A stretch of 64,000 nucleotides of DNA from Gavia stellata (taxonomy: Eukaryota; Chordata; Aves; Gaviiformes; Gaviidae). A program made the translations under genes and the position numbers. Shown one piece after another: positions 46,601-59,527 of the stretch (positions are counted from its first letter, which is position 1; each line of letters begins with the position of its first letter). The notes below the pieces were generated by a model. It worked only from the letters and a program-made list of their open reading frames with translations, had not been told where the DNA came from and made no database searches. The stretch is taken from assembly GCF_030936135.1 (NCBI RefSeq), contig NC_082595.1, positions 106,681,334-106,745,333 on the forward strand, read 5' to 3'.

Positions 46601-49600
46601 AACTAAAACAATAAAATGATCATCAGAACGATGAAAAGCATATTAGAAACTTAGCACTTCACTCCCAGTGAAATCAGTCAGACTCTGGGTTTCAATTTTC
46701 TACTGAAAAGTTAGTCTCTGAAGTGTCTGTACCTTCCCTGCTTATCTCTTGGCTGGTTCATTATCCGGGTTTTGACCACGTCAGCGGGAGTTCCCAGGAC
46801 AGCAGCTACCAGGCCAGAACAGCAACTGTCAACAGCAACAGATACTTAAAGAAAAAACTAAGATTTATCACGACAATTTAAGCATCATGATTCCAGTTCT
46901 AATAATAAAGATATATTAAAACAGCTATCATAAAATCATGAGTAATACCTCATAACTTAACATAAACTTGATTTGGGAGAAGCCTTGCTAGTATTGCTCT
47001 TGCTCAGATGTCCTCCCAGCACCAGCCACCCTCACCTCTGTGTGCCGTTCTGAGGCAGGGATAAAGGACCCACGATAGGCAATTATCATATTGCTTATAG
47101 TAAGCAGATTTCTTCATAATTTAAGGGAGTAAAAGAGGTTGTTCTGCAGGGGTTATAATTGCTCATTCTTGCTGTTTGCTAAAATTAAAACTAGATTAGA
47201 AAAAATAGGAGCAATTCTAGTAAAGTGAAAATTCCTGCACTCTCACAGATGGGAGCTAAGGTGTTTAAATGCATCAGCGAGGCACTTCTAGTGAGGGCAG
47301 TTTTGTAGCAATGGTTGCATCCTTTCTCTTGTGTCTTTTGTACAATGACGTCCTCTCAGGCAAAAGAAAAAAAAGTATAAAGGTGCATTTTATCAACAGT
47401 ATCACGACCAAAGACTAGAGGCTTCTGCTGGCACAGAGAGGTCATGCAGATCAAGACAGCGAGGCTGCAAATGCTCCACAGCAAGAAAGGTGTAATCAGG
47501 GAGTACGGCACCTGGCAATACTGTGAGTCACGCTGTTGTCCACAAGTGGCGTGTTCAGAAGCAAAAAGTGTTTCACTGAGTCGTAAGTGGTCAGATCTGT
47601 AAAGAGGATAATGAGAAAAAACAGGATTGTCAGAAGTTAATGGTGTCTGTGGTGTTCATTACTGACACAGGATGGAGGCTTGGCAAGACCTAAATTTCCA
47701 GTGCAGCTCCTCCCGTTGGCACAGCTAGCCCTCTGCACCCAGTTTCTGATGACAGTTGCAGCACCTAAGTCCTGTCATTAGAGATGTGAGTACGTGCTCC
47801 CTTCTACCACCGTCTTCTCCGATTTACCCTACAAATGATAAAATGGATCCCAAGTGGAAAATTCTGCAAAATAACTCATTAACCAAACCCAGAAACGTCA
47901 CGATAAGGACGGTTCTACCTCTCCCACATCTGTGCAAGTGTTATAAAAATGTTAGAAACATTAGACAAAAAAAGTAGATGATGTCATGGAAGTTATATCA
48001 CGTTCTTCTGAAAGCAGACATGAGTTACGGCATCTGGGCAGCTGAATGAAAGACAGTGATCTGAAAGTTAACAGCAGATCTGTGTTACATTTTCAATGTC
48101 CTGACCTTAAAACTTAAGAGCCCAGCCTACTAACCAGGATGACCTTCCCAGCACTTTGTAGTGCTTTACAGCCCAAACATACCCAGTGGAGATCATTTCC
48201 CACTTGTAAAAGAGTTTTTTTGTTTAATTCTACATGCCGAGACTGCACGTTAACATTGTGTATGGAGATACATACCTTAGTTAATAGTCATTCTATAGCC
48301 CTCATTTAATAGCTCCTGCTGCAAACATTATCCATCCAGTGATTCCTTTATAGCTGCTTAGCAAGGTGTAAGCTTACACCACCTCTGATTTTCTATCTTC
48401 AAAGATATTTTTTGGTCATGCTGCTAACATATCCCTGTGCTGAATGATGTAGAAATTAGTAGCTGTCATGCCGAAGAAATTTAAGCATGCAAAATAAAAA
48501 ATTGCCAAGGCAATGCTATAATATGTGCCACCAAGCACAGAGCAAGTGTTTATGGTGGGCACCCACAGGTGGTGTATTTCAGTGTCAAAGACATCTCCAT
48601 CCTTGCTTTATAAACAGAACCTCAGGAAGGAGAGCAAAGACTGTCCCAACATATCCTAGCAGTTTTAGAGAGACACAGGAAAGCTCTGTCTGTATGTGGA
48701 AGGAGTGGGTGTTTCTTGGATCAGCTGAGCACTCAGGCAGCCACTTCACCTTATAACCCTCAGTCTCTGCCCGAACTACACTGTAGGTGTACCTGCCTGC
48801 AGCTCCATCATACCATGCCTGGGCTGTGGACCTTGTTAATCTGGACACTGACCAATGGACCATCTCCCTAGCTCAGCCTTGGACCTTTCTTATCACCACA
48901 GACCTGCTGGTGATCACTGAGCTGTGTCTGACCCTGGTGACCCTCCCCAGAACTGATGCTGGCTCAGCTTCCTGGCTTGGCCTCAGACCTGCCTCATCAC
49001 CACATGCTTTCCTGAGGATCTGGATCTTGGAACCTGGCTGCCTTTGCTGGCTCTGCCTCTTCACCTTGCTTGGACACCAGGGAGCTGGGTCGTGGCTGGC
49101 AGGGTCCATGGTCTGCTGGCTGTGGGACTCCCTCAGCTCCCAGCTCACCATCCAGATATTAGGAAAAATCTCATCACCAGATACTAGGAAAAATTTCTTT
49201 ACTGAGAGAGTGGTCAAACATTGGAATAGGCTGCCCAGGGAGGTGGTGGAGTCACCCTCGCTGGAGGTATTCAAGGAATGTGTAGATGCGGCATTGTGGG
49301 ACATGGTTTAATGGGCATGGTGGTGTTGGGTTGATGGTTGGACTTGATGATCTTACAGGTCTTTTCCAACCTTAGTGATTCTGTGATTCTGTGATCCCTC
49401 AGGCTCAGGCACAAACTTATTTTTAAGCAATTTGATTTACACACGAACAAAACTCTCAAGGCAGAAGTCACCTGCAGTGTGCTTCAAACAGGTCCCCAGT
49501 GTAGATATAACCAAGAGACGAAGACCAGGGGAGCAGCTGAACTCTCCTTAAAGCTTAGATGCGGCCTTAAGTGCTGCAGACCAAGTTACAAAATTTACCT

Positions 49601-52600
49601 CCCATGTTCACCAGAGCAGCTCTCTGGACATTTGGCACCCATCCAGCCCAAAGCCCTCGTATTCCTCCTTCGGACAGGATCTTCATAAATGCATGGTGCA
49701 CTCCTCGAAACCTGAAATCAATATGCAAGTAATAAGTAGAGAGCCCAGCTGTGGAGAAATCTTTGCATATTGCAGTACTTTGCTGCACCAGGTCCTCATG
49801 TAGGAAAGGCAATTTATACCTGCAAGGATCTGGCCTTCCAGATCCATTTTTTGATCCATTTTTGGATCCACCTTTGACTTGCACGCTGTGATTTTACCAA
49901 ATATACCATTTGACCCAGTAAGCAGCAATCTGGTCACTAATGACAGACAACCCTTTGATCCCACAGCTGGGTTGCGATGCTAAATGTATGAGACACCAAA
50001 GGATGCCCGCAGTTTCAGATGCAAAGAGCAGTGTGTCCTGGTATCTGCAGGAGGGTCTCGAGCCCTGCTGTGTGCAGGTGACCCAGCCCTTCCCTGCGCC
50101 TGTGCATCCTGCACGAGCCATTTCCCCCATCCTTTCTTCCAGCTTCCCCTCTTCAGAAAGCATCCTTCCCTCGCCCTGGCAGAGGGCTGGCATGGACGTG
50201 CTGCACATGTAGGATGGGCGAGGGTTTGTGGTGTCTGGCACCAATACATCAGAATAAGGAAGGCGAGTATGAACGGAATAAGGAGGAATTCTTGGATCCC
50301 CCTCCCTCTCTGCTGCCCAGAGCCATCACGTGCCTCCCAGGCACTGCTCTTCCCCCGAAAGCACTCTGAGCAGCTGGGGAGAGGGGGTGGCAGAAAACGG
50401 AGAGAACCAAACCCTCAGCCAAAAAGTAATCATTAATGGGAAAAAAACCACCAGCTTCGAGAGGAACTGACCGTAACGGCTTTCCTTCCAACTTCCTTTT
50501 TCCTTCCATCTGCATCTGTACCTTCACCAGATCAGTCGGGCTGGCAAAAAACTGTCCGATGGCACCCGCAGACATGCCTCCAACTACAGCTTTCCTGCCA
50601 AACAAGGAAAAAAAATATTCTTCAGAATACATTTAAAGTCTTCACAAATTGCAGTGCTCGAGCTGAAGAGTTCAGCAGCACAACCCAGGTGAACAAGGGT
50701 AAATGATTATTCTTTACACTAACAGCCAAAGTTAAGGGAATAATTGTGGCGACTGCAGGTAGTTAAGGTAGTCAATAATACTTCTGTCAATTTTAAGAAA
50801 GGGTTAAAACTTATCTGGGGAAAAAAATCAAGTTATTATACATCACCAAGATGCTCTGCTTTCTCTTCAGGTTACATTATGCTCCTTGCTTAAAGTTTAA
50901 AGGCAGGATGGCAAGGTACACAAGTAAGGGATGGTGCTCCATATATTATCATAACTGAATGCCAATCTGAAATTCTGAACTGCTTGCTGATATATAAAAC
51001 TTTTCTTTATCTACCATTGCTACTAGATGAGTTGTGTTCATTTTCTGGTTCTACTTATTTTAGTAGAACCAGAAATTTCAGTATTATCCACAGTTCCCCC
51101 TTCCCGTCGCACCAGGCATGACAAGTATTTTGTATTAGATTTTATAAATCCCATCCTAAAACCAGTTACATTTTGGACCCAAGATTTGATTTTGGACTAA
51201 AATACTTGATTGTGTATGATAATGTGTATGATTATAAAAGTACATGACTGATATTTTAACAATATGGATTTGACAAATAGAAATTACCAATTTTTGCAAA
51301 ACTTCTATAAAAATCTGCTCCTTCCCCACAGGCAGAGAGTTAATTCTGTGGCTGTATGCCACTTGCATTGTCAAAAAAGGGACTGAGTGAGACTTAACTG
51401 TTGCGGAATTAAACTTTCAAAACAAAGACTTTGGGGTTGCTTTTTATAGGGATCAGTTGTCTCCTCGGGAAGGTTGCACAAATTTAACTTAGACTGACAT
51501 CTGTCATACACACATGAACAAAATACCATTTTTTCCTTCACAATCTGCCTCTTCAGCAGCCAGGAACTTTCCATGTCTCGGGATAACAACAGAATCGGCA
51601 AACCTTGCTATTCCCCTTGCTTATAATCCAATGGCATAATAATTTCTTTCCCAGGCAGTTCGGGTAAGCAGCAAAATGGGAAAGCGTTGGCATACTGCTG
51701 CTGCACAACACCTAGCGGGACCCATCCCTTCAGCAGCTGGGAATCTGACATGTATCATCCCTCGCTTCTTTTCTGCAAATCTCCAGAGGATATCTGAGAT
51801 GTCCATCATACCTTTGGAAATGTATCCTCATCCCGTGTGTTGCTAATCAAGCTCTCGGGTGACCTTGGAGCTGAGCAGGGCACAAGCTGCAAGTCCAGCT
51901 TGGCTTAGCTGAACCTCTGGTTTGCATTACCCAGGCAGCTGTAGGATTAGTCACGGTTACTCACGCTGGTGTTGGGTTTGTGCAATAGCTCACAGCTTCT
52001 TCAGCAGCCGTCACACACAGCTGTATGGTCAGCCACAACTCACCTGCACTTCCCAACATCCCTCGGCCCACGTGGAAATAAAAGAGCTGCCACTATATCA
52101 CAGACTTTGAGTCATGGTAAAGCTGCCCTGCCTCCCCTCTCATCCAGGCTAACTCCTGCCAGCCCAGGACAGCTGCTCCTATCGATGTGGTTTATCATGT
52201 TTCTCCATCTCTTTAGTGCAGTATCCTTGTTAGAGTAATCATGGTCCTAGGTAAGCCTCTGAGAAACCTATTTCAATATTTCTTAGTCCTGTTCCCAGCT
52301 GAATGAAAAGATACTGTCCTGAAACTAAAATCAGAAAGTCCGTACCGGTGCTTAAACCCCTACGTTATATTTACCCTCTTTACGGTAGGCGAGCCATAAG
52401 GACAAGACAGCTTTTAGGGCTGAAGGTCTCCTACAGTAAGGACAATCCCCAAACAGGCAAAAGCATAAATATGCAACATTACCAGAAAGGAAAGCTTTCA
52501 TCCTCAGACCTGCCAAGCACGGAGTCACGGAGATGTTCATACGCAACCATCCGAACGCCAGAGTACACTGTGGAAAACAAAAGCAGGAGACGGTTCTTGG

Positions 52601-55216
52601 GTCTGCCATTTCTGGAGGTGATGCTGTGATAGAGAGATCAAGAGACTGGTTGTAAAACACTCCAGAGCTTGCCTGGGTCAGCTGCTCACACGTTCATGAT
52701 CAAAATGGGGAAAGGGAGGGGGCTGGTAGCAATGCTAGAGCCGGGACTACTTGGCATCAGAGAATCTCTCTGCCTGAGCCACATGTCTGCCAGGAGGCAG
52801 CACGGCTTATGACCACATTTCTTCCCTCTCAGCTGGTGCCAAGCACAAAACCTCCCACAAGTGCTTTTGAGGTTTGTTGCTGTCCCCATATTTCCAAATA
52901 AAACACAGAAAGCTATTACCTGTGGCCAGACCCCTAATGCATTTCTTCATCCTAGCACTTGTAACCTTGTCTTTTTTTCCCAGCCTGTCCCCACTTCCCT
53001 CAAATAAAAGAAATTTTTTGTTCTGAGAACCCTGAGTGCCTGCTTGCACTGAAGACCTTCCTGCAAAGACTGCAGGGAAATTATATTTTGTTTTCCCAGA
53101 AGCCAGAATAAGGCTGTGAAGGAATGGGCAAGAGAGAGAAGAGAGGATGTTGAGCCAGAATCCCATATATTTCAAAGTGGGATTGCAGGGTAGACTGAAA
53201 AAGTCACAGAATCACAGAATCACTAAGGTTGGAAAAGACCTGTAAGATCATCAAGTCCAACCATCAACCAGTCCTCGCAGATATATTTAAAGTACAAGAA
53301 GATATGGCAAGCTCACACCAAAAGGCTGTTGGCCACAGAAGGCAGGACCCAAACTTGTCCTGTCATGAGCAGATAATCACCTATGTGGCGGTAGACGGCC
53401 GGCGTGGCTCCTTGCCAGAGCTTTCGTAAGCCCTCCTCTTGCACGATGCCAGCTGCGGTGCGCAACATGCCACGGTAAGGGACCGCCTGGCTGGCGGCAG
53501 CTCCATTGCGATGAATGGCAGCTTCACCTTGGACCTGCAGTCGAGTTTTTGTGAGATCCAGGGGAAATGTCACTGAAGAGAAAGAGCAGGGAACAAACAT
53601 GAATACGGGTGCAGCTGCGGGGAGACCTACCACGCTGGTAACATCTGCGCCACAACCCCCCCTGCCAGGCGGCCAAGGGGGCTGTGTGAGCATCAGCAGG
53701 CAGCAAGGACCGTATCCAACGGGGGTGCAGGCAATTCATGGAGAACAGGAGATTCACGTCCAGATCTGTTAAAGGTGGCTCTGAGCATGAGTAACCAAAA
53801 TACATTCCCGTCAAACATGAAGTCTTTCTCCTGTACTTCTTTTTGCAGATTTGTTATGCAATACACATACTTTCCAAGACACTCTGGATTAAAAATCCCG
53901 TTCCAGTTACTCCCCCTAAATAAAGCTCAGTCAAATCTCTGACTGAGTGTGTGGCCTCTCCAATTCTGCCCCGCGTGGCGGCAGCACACATTACAGAGTC
54001 AGAAGCAACCCCGCAGTGGCTATCCATGTAGTACAGACACCCATGCAGGTGAGCATCTGTCTTACAAACTACCTGAAAACATGCCAGAGCTTCTTTGCTG
54101 ATGCAGACACAAAAAGCAAGTTTAGCCTGTTATTTCTCTCACTGGAAATTAAGTGGTGGCCAGGGAAGGTGGTCCACTTCAATCTCAGCTTTCCAGGGCT
54201 CCTCCTGAAACAGTATGGGTACGTATTTGCTGCCCGTAACTTCATTTCCAGCCTAGGAGTGTCTCACTGGGTGATGGACCTTCCCAGCCTGTCTCAGGCG
54301 GTGAGTGCCCAGCAGCAGGGATTGTCTGTGGTTCGATCCCTCTGCGACACGCCGTGCTACAGGGTCCTTCAGAGCAGGACTCAGAGGTACTAGAGGAATG
54401 CAGTCAAAGCCTCAGCAGATTTACGGTTTATTTGTGCATTAAGTTTGGTATTCATGTTTAAAGAGTAGCAAAGATCGGAAAGTTACAAATTATTAGAGCA
54501 ATGCAACAGCTTTGCCTGCAAGAGCTTGTAGAAATTATATAGAATATGCTGAGAAATATTCCAAATAAGTTACTGATCACAAAGCAGTGCTATGCAGATG
54601 CCATAGGGTGCTTCTTTCCTGCCTTTCGGCAAGCAGTTTATTATACTCGATTTTTACAGACATCTCCACAGTAACCAGAAACCTAAGATTGGATTTTTCT
54701 TTGATAACCTGCATTAACTATGAAAAGCAAATTCCTGAAGAAGCCAGCCCCTTTCTACTAACTTAGGCAACAGATCGTCCTGCCTCTTTAGTCTTCTTCC
54801 AGAAACCCAGCAAGCGCAAAGCTTAAATTAGTCACAACTGCTCTCTGTTAACGACTGCAGCCCTTCAGTCTCAGAGGCAAAGATTTCAACCTGAACAACC
54901 CCTCCCTCCAGCCACAGTCAGGTGGCATAAAACACTTGCAAGGCTTAAATTATTGAAAAGCCACGACGAGCAGAGTGGAACGAACAGATTTGCTGGAGCG
55001 GAAAAGCCGGAGCGAACACTGAGGAATGAGGTGTCCGGGGACTGAAGTTCCCCCTGCCCCCCGTAAGTAAATTTTGACCCCCTTCCCTCTCGGAAAATCA
55101 CGGTGAGTTGTACCTAGTTCTGCCACAGCCGCTGCACAGGCTGACAGAGCGAATTTGCTGGCTCGGGGCCATCTCTCTGGCAGAGGTAAGCTCTTCTCTT
55201 CTTCTGCAGGTGACAT
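43644..55216 (-). CDS. SLC25A27: SLC25A27, mitochondrial uncoupling protein 4 (9 coding exons)
   Basis: The exons are 55114-55216, 53381-53572, 52483-52567, 50472-50594, 49599-49711, 47512-47596, 46733-46825, 46273-46375 and 43644-43715. Together they are 969 bases, 322 residues plus stop, against 323 in human. All phases agree. Three carrier signatures are present at the expected spacing: [22 protein letters not shown] and [11 protein letters not shown], one for each of the three repeats of an inner-membrane SLC25 carrier with six helices. Other matches are WPRASKF near the start, [19 protein letters not shown], and the end [19 protein letters not shown]4 is a brain-enriched member that affects mitochondrial membrane potential and complex II-linked respiration. 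The start context is weak (T at -3) and an acceptor-like TTTCATGTTAG directly precedes it, so a non-coding exon may lie upstream. Confidence 0.95.
44003..44188 (-). mobile_element. CR1 3' end
   Basis: CACAGAATCACAGAATCATA, then AAGACCTGTAAGATCATC and GTGATGGTGACTCCACCACC, is the reverse complement of a CR1 3' end. It lies in the last intron of SLC25A27. Confidence 0.9.
45211..45592 (+). mobile_element. CR1 3' end, about 380 bases
   Basis: In plus orientation it runs from TTGTTCAGTCTGGAGAAGAG through the coding tail (TGGAATAGACTGCCCAGGGA, GGAGGTATTCAAGGAG) to GTGATTCTGTGATTCTGTA. It is 5'-truncated, as usual. An LTR is inserted just beyond its end. Confidence 0.92.
45602..46228 (+). mobile_element. 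Solo LTR, ERVL-like, with exact target duplication
   Basis: It runs from TGTGCTGGTTTTGGCTGGGA to GGCTTAAACCACGACA and is flanked on both sides by CACAT, an exact five-base target duplication that supports ERVL. LTR parts visible are a TATA region (CATATAAAGC near 45899) and an ATTAAA poly(A) signal near 46098. No internal retroviral genes remain, so it is a solo LTR that looks complete. It lies in the SLC25A27 intron, opposite to the gene. The exact flanks and good match to the group suggest it is younger than the 2.4 kb copy. Confidence 0.9.
48775..49150. repeat. Unclassified repeat-like segment joined to CR1
   Basis: A G+C-richer, degenerate repetitive stretch in an SLC25A27 intron. Motifs such as GCTCAGCTTCCTGGCTTGGC and GCTCAGCCTTGGACCTTTC recur with TCATCACCAC between them. 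It runs directly into a CR1 3' end. It resembles interspersed bird repeats but I cannot name the family. Confidence 0.45.
49154..49395 (+). mobile_element. CR1 3' end
   Basis: In plus orientation, GAGAGAGTGGTCAAACATTG, AGGTGGTGGAGTCACCCTCG and the ending TGATTCTGTGATTCTGTGAT match the copy at 45.2 kb closely. A short duplication of ATATTAGGAAAAAT/ATACTAGGAAAAAT marks its left edge. It lies in an SLC25A27 intron. Confidence 0.9.
53203..53272 (-). mobile_element. CR1 3'-terminal scrap
   Basis: TCACAGAATCACAGAATCAC, then GGTTGGAAAAGACCTGTAAG, is the reverse complement of the CR1 end, about 70 bases, near SLC25A27 exon 2. Confidence 0.9.
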
Positions 55217-56518
55217 CTAGCATCTAACATGAAACAAGGCTAACCAGCCACCCTACGAGGGTCTGGAGCAAAAGCAGACCCTAGCTCAGCTCTGTTCTGG
55301 GTCGTTTAGGAGACAAATTGCTGAAGGTCATGTTTCTCCAGCGCCAGCACCAGGAACGGCAGCAGCCCAAGTGCCTCCTGCAGAGCTGCAAGGTCCTTGT
55401 GCAGTGACACAAGAGGCTGCTGCGCAACAGGCTCCTGGGAAATGTAGTCTGTCACCAACGCTACCCTCGGCCAGGAAACCGGCGGTGCAGGTACAGTCAC
55501 ACGCACAGTTTTGCCCATTATCGACATTAAAAAAATGTATCATTAATGAGACCTCAAGATTATGAGAACACGTGTGGCGTCTGTTTGCTTTATGGGGTGC
55601 TGTCATTGACAGCAGTGCCTGGGGAGCCCCAGACTGCGTCCCCGTGTCAAACAGCTGCACAGGCATCCGAGATGGATGAATAGATCCAGATGTTGTTTAA
55701 TGAAAGCTGCTTTAGCAACAGCTACACGCCGGGCTGGAGTGCTTGTAGTAATTCACCTCTCCTGGGGATTAAGCACAGAGCAGTGCAGTTTTTGAGCAAG
55801 GGTCGCGCGAACCTGGGAAGACAGAAGACGCTCTCTTCCCAAAGCCGTGTATGTGAAAAGTTTAAAGCTTTTCCTGGCTGAATGCTGAAGCCCTGTTAAT
55901 TGTGTGCCAGTCCTAATTTCTCATAAATTAATGTAGGCATATTTAGGTTCTCACCACAAAAAAAAGGGTAAGGCATGCGCTGTTCAAGAGAAGCTTGTCA
56001 TTTATCATTAAGGCTCAGCTGAATCACTAAGTTAATCATTAGCCATTAATCGCTAATCCTCACGCTGAGGAACTGAGGATTTTTTAGGTCACAGAAACTT
56101 ACCCCAGAACACCTCCGCACACCCCTGTCTGACTGCCTAACATTTTGGTGTGCGGTCCCGGTTACAGCCATTCAGACAAACGAAGGGAGCTTTGCAGGTG
56201 AAATATTCAGCTAGAAGGAGGTGAATTTATCTCGTTGGTCACCAGTATTTGGTATTGAATTGGATACTTCTTTGGGTTAGAATTCATTAGAATTCATGCA
56301 GTGATGAAACAAACTACCAACAAAACCCTGATTAAAATGGGAAGAAGGCATACTGCAATGTAATGCAAAGGTGCCTGGCTGCACTGAGGGTACGAGTCGT
56401 TCAGAGCCTTGTTCTAGACAATGCAATCTGCTGTTGGCACTTTTGTGCCTCCCCCCATAGCTATTCTCTGGGCTTGGGTCAGCTTGTGCCGCTGTATGTC
56501 AGCCTGTATATCATCAAT

Positions 56519-56815
56519 CCGTAATTTAGGTTGGAGAAGACCTGTAGAGGTCATCTGGTACAATCCTCTGCTCAGAGCAGGGATAGCTTCAGAGTTACAT
56601 CAGGCTGCCCAGGGTCTTGTTTGGTCACCTTCTGGAAACCTCCAAGGATGGGGATATCACAACCACAGTCTGCTCTGGTGCTTAACCACTTTGTGAACAT
56701 TTTTCCTTACATTCAGTCAGAACTTCCCACGTTGCATCTTATGTCCATTGCCTCTCATCCCTTAGATGTACACCTCTGGGGACAGTCTCAGTCTGTCTTC
56801 TCCATAGCCATGCTT
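56519..56815 (-). mobile_element. CR1 3' end, older copy
   Basis: The plus strand reads GGTTGGAGAAGACCTGTAGA, then CTGCTCAGAGCAGGGATAGC and CCTCCAAGGATGGGGATATC. This is the reverse complement of a CR1 3' region of about 300 bases. It is more diverged than the 45.2 kb group. Confidence 0.8.
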
Positions 56816-57839
56816 TAGGGGGTGGAAAACAATGAGATCCCTCCTTAAAATAAACCCCGTAACATTGCGGCATCCTATGGAGAGAGCAGCTCTCCATGGT
56901 CATTTTTAGTCTGGGGAAATAAGTTCTTTCTTAAACCAGACTGATTTGGGGATGGCGGTGAGGAAGAATTTTCTCTTCTCTTTGCAATGAGCCTGACCTG
57001 GAGACGGCTGCTTGCGTGGACACCTCTGTGATTTGTGGAGCAGAGAAGGGCCAGTGCTCACGGAGGTCCATCAAACAGCTGGAGTTTCTGTATCCCCAAA
57101 TCCTGAGGGAAACAGGTCCAGCAGAGAGGACCCTTCCTATTTATTTCAGTTTTCAGTGAGACAACATTTTCTGGTTTCTGTCCAAAGCCAATGACAGTTT
57201 GATCAAAGGCTGCATATGCAGGGAGGGAGTGTGGACTTCAGATGTGATGGAAACCCAGCAGCAGGGTCTGGGAGGGCTGTGTGCTGCCAGAGAAAGGCAG
57301 CCAAACTGCCCCGGTCCTCTCACCTGCTTCCATCAGTGGCGACTATGGTAGTTTACATTGGAAAGACCATTAACAACTATCTGCCCAGGACCAGGACCTA
57401 GGCTGAGGAAAGCTGGTTAGTCACTATCGCACCATCATACTGGTTGTGTCCTCCTCACAATAGTGCCTTTCAGTAGTGTCTCGTGTCCTTCGCCAAATCG
57501 TGCCCCAGAAGCAGAAGCTAAACAACAAAAAAAAATGTCCAAAACAAACACAAAAGCCTTTAGTGGATGTCTTCACAGAGGGTTGAGGGCTTGTCTTACC
57601 TGTAAACGTCACTTTAATAATAGATCACTTTAAACTCACTACTCAGGCTGTGCGTATAATGAAAATATACTCCAATATTACAAAGCCTTTAGCTCTCTTA
57701 TCAGTTTACCCCTTTGTAGGAAAAGAAAGAGTTTAATGGATAAAATAAAGCCAGGAAATAAACATACAAGGAGCTGTGATAGCTAAACATAGAAGTATAG
57801 TAATACCAGAGTTAAAAGTGATTTATCTGTTTCTTTCAG

Positions 57840-57923
57840 ACAGTTTGCGAAATGGAGATCCACATCCTACCTGTCACAACTGACATACTTGGGCTTGTTC
57901 TTCTGCACCTACGACAAACATAG
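57840..57923 (+). other. Exon-like open segment of unknown identity
   Basis: An 84-base segment is bounded by a good acceptor (CTGTTTCTTTCAG) and donor (CATAG|GTAACA). It is open in one phase-1 frame with 27 whole codons reading QFAKWRSTSYLSQLTYLGLF and more. I do not recognise it. A frame of this length is open by chance fairly often, so it may mean nothing. Confidence 0.15.
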
Positions 57924-58700
57924 GTAACATTCCAGTGTATTTCATCATGACTGTTTAATGAAGGCTATAGATCTGTTTTTCACAGCTCTTAACCTCCTAC
58001 TATCAGGTGTATTTCTGCTGTGCTACTTTTACTGTACTGCCTGTCTGCACAGAAACAAAGGTTCCTGTCCGTGCACCTATTCCTGTATAGGAAGGGAGTT
58101 AAACTGTATTTGTACAAAGCACTTTTAATGGAATAATCATGTTCATACAAAATGGTGTACAAATTGTGCGCCATACAAATGGTGTGGTGTTCCCATGGTA
58201 CGGTGTTACAAAATATAGTAGTGATGAACTATATCCTTCTCCTGGTAAATGCAAAAAGCTGGTGAGTGGATAAGGTCTCTGGGTTAGTAACTATTGCAAT
58301 ATTATAAAACTATACATGAGGACAAGTTCAATCACAGTCCAGGTCTATCTCTTACTCAGACACCAGCATGGTTTTATTCTGGTGGGATTTGGGAGCACAA
58401 ATACGAAGAGAATGGGACAGAACTAAGTAGAGTTCGGGAGGAAGGACATGGGGAAACAGCTCTGGGAGCAGAGCCAGAAAGGCTGAGACTGATTAAAAAG
58501 GAAATGCATGTGTGAAGGTAGTATTTGAGTAAAGGGAGAAGTGTAAGTTGTGATGTACAGTTGGATGCTTGTCTATGGAATAAACAAAGAGCTAGAAGGG
58601 CTGAGCAGGGCTTGTTCAACCAAGGAGTCTGGGCCTGAGGATCAGGTCCTGGGACTGTGCAGAAGAAGGGATTTGGACAAAGAGCCAGAGCAAAAGGAGA

Positions 58701-59460
58701 CAAAATCACAAAAAACCCCCAGTTGAGGTTGGAAGGGACCTGGAGACTGGCTAGTCCAACACCCTGCTCAAAGCAGAGTTACCTAGAGCAGGCTCTCAGG
58801 ACTGTGTCCAGCTGGGTTTCGAATGTCTCCCAGGACTTCCCAGCCTCTCCGGGCAACCTGTTCCAGTGTCTGACCACCATCATGATAAAAAAAAAGATTT
58901 TATGTTTAAGTGGAATTTTCTGTATTTGTTTGTGCCCACTGCCTCTTGCCCTTTTGCTGGGCACCACTGAAAAGAGCCCGGCTCCATCCTCTTTGCACCC
59001 TGCCTCAGGTGTTCGTACACACTGGTAAGATCCCCCTGAGCCTTCTCTTCTCCAGGCTGAACTGTCCTAGCTCTCTCAGCCTCTCCTCAAATGAGGAGAT
59101 GCTCCAGGCCCTTTATGAACTTCTTGGCACTTCACTGAGCTCACTCCAGTCTGTCCGTGTCTCTCTTGCACTGGGGAGCCCAGAACTGGACCCAGAACTC
59201 CAGATGGACCTCTCTAGCTCTGAGCAGAGGGGAAGGATCACCTCCCTTGTCCTGCTGGCAATGCTCTTCCTAATGCAGCCCGGAGTGCAAAGGCACATTT
59301 CTGACTCATGTTCAACTTGGTGTCCACCAGGACCCCAGATCTGCATAGCTGCTTTCCAGCCAGCTGGCCCCCAGCCTGTACTGCTACATGGGGTTGTTCC
59401 TCCCCAGGGGCAGGACTTGGCATTTCCCTTTGCTGAACTTCACGAAGTCACTTTTTTTGC
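58701..59460 (-). mobile_element. CR1 LINE 3' part (interrupted)
   Basis: The plus strand reads GGTTGGAAGGGACCTGGAGA, GGCAACCTGTTCCAGTGTCT, CCTTCTCTTCTCCAGGCTGA and CCCAGAACTGGACCCAGAAC in the order of a reversed CR1. It continues past an inserted fragment at 59528-59652. It is a long but 5'-truncated copy. Confidence 0.9.
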
Positions 59461-59527
59461 CAAGAAATATTAGACCAGAAGATCCTTGAGGTCCCTTCCA
59501 ACCTGGTACTCTATGATTCTGTGATAA
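59451..59527 (+). mobile_element. CR1 fragment nested inside another CR1
   Basis: TTAGACCAGAAGATCCTTGA, then CCCTTCCAACC and CTATGATTCTGTGAT, is a plus-oriented CR1 3' end. It splits the minus-oriented CR1: host sequence TGAACTTCACGAAGTCA lies before it and TTTGCCCATTTCTCCAGCCT after. Confidence 0.8.

Noticed and set aside
48787-49311. Plus-strand frame of 174 codons
   Set aside because: It joins the unclassified repeat to a CR1 coding tail ([15 protein letters not shown]), so it is transposon-derived.
53947-54393. Plus-strand frame of 148 codons
   Set aside because: It lies in SLC25A27 intron 1, has no homology and no codon pattern typical of genes.
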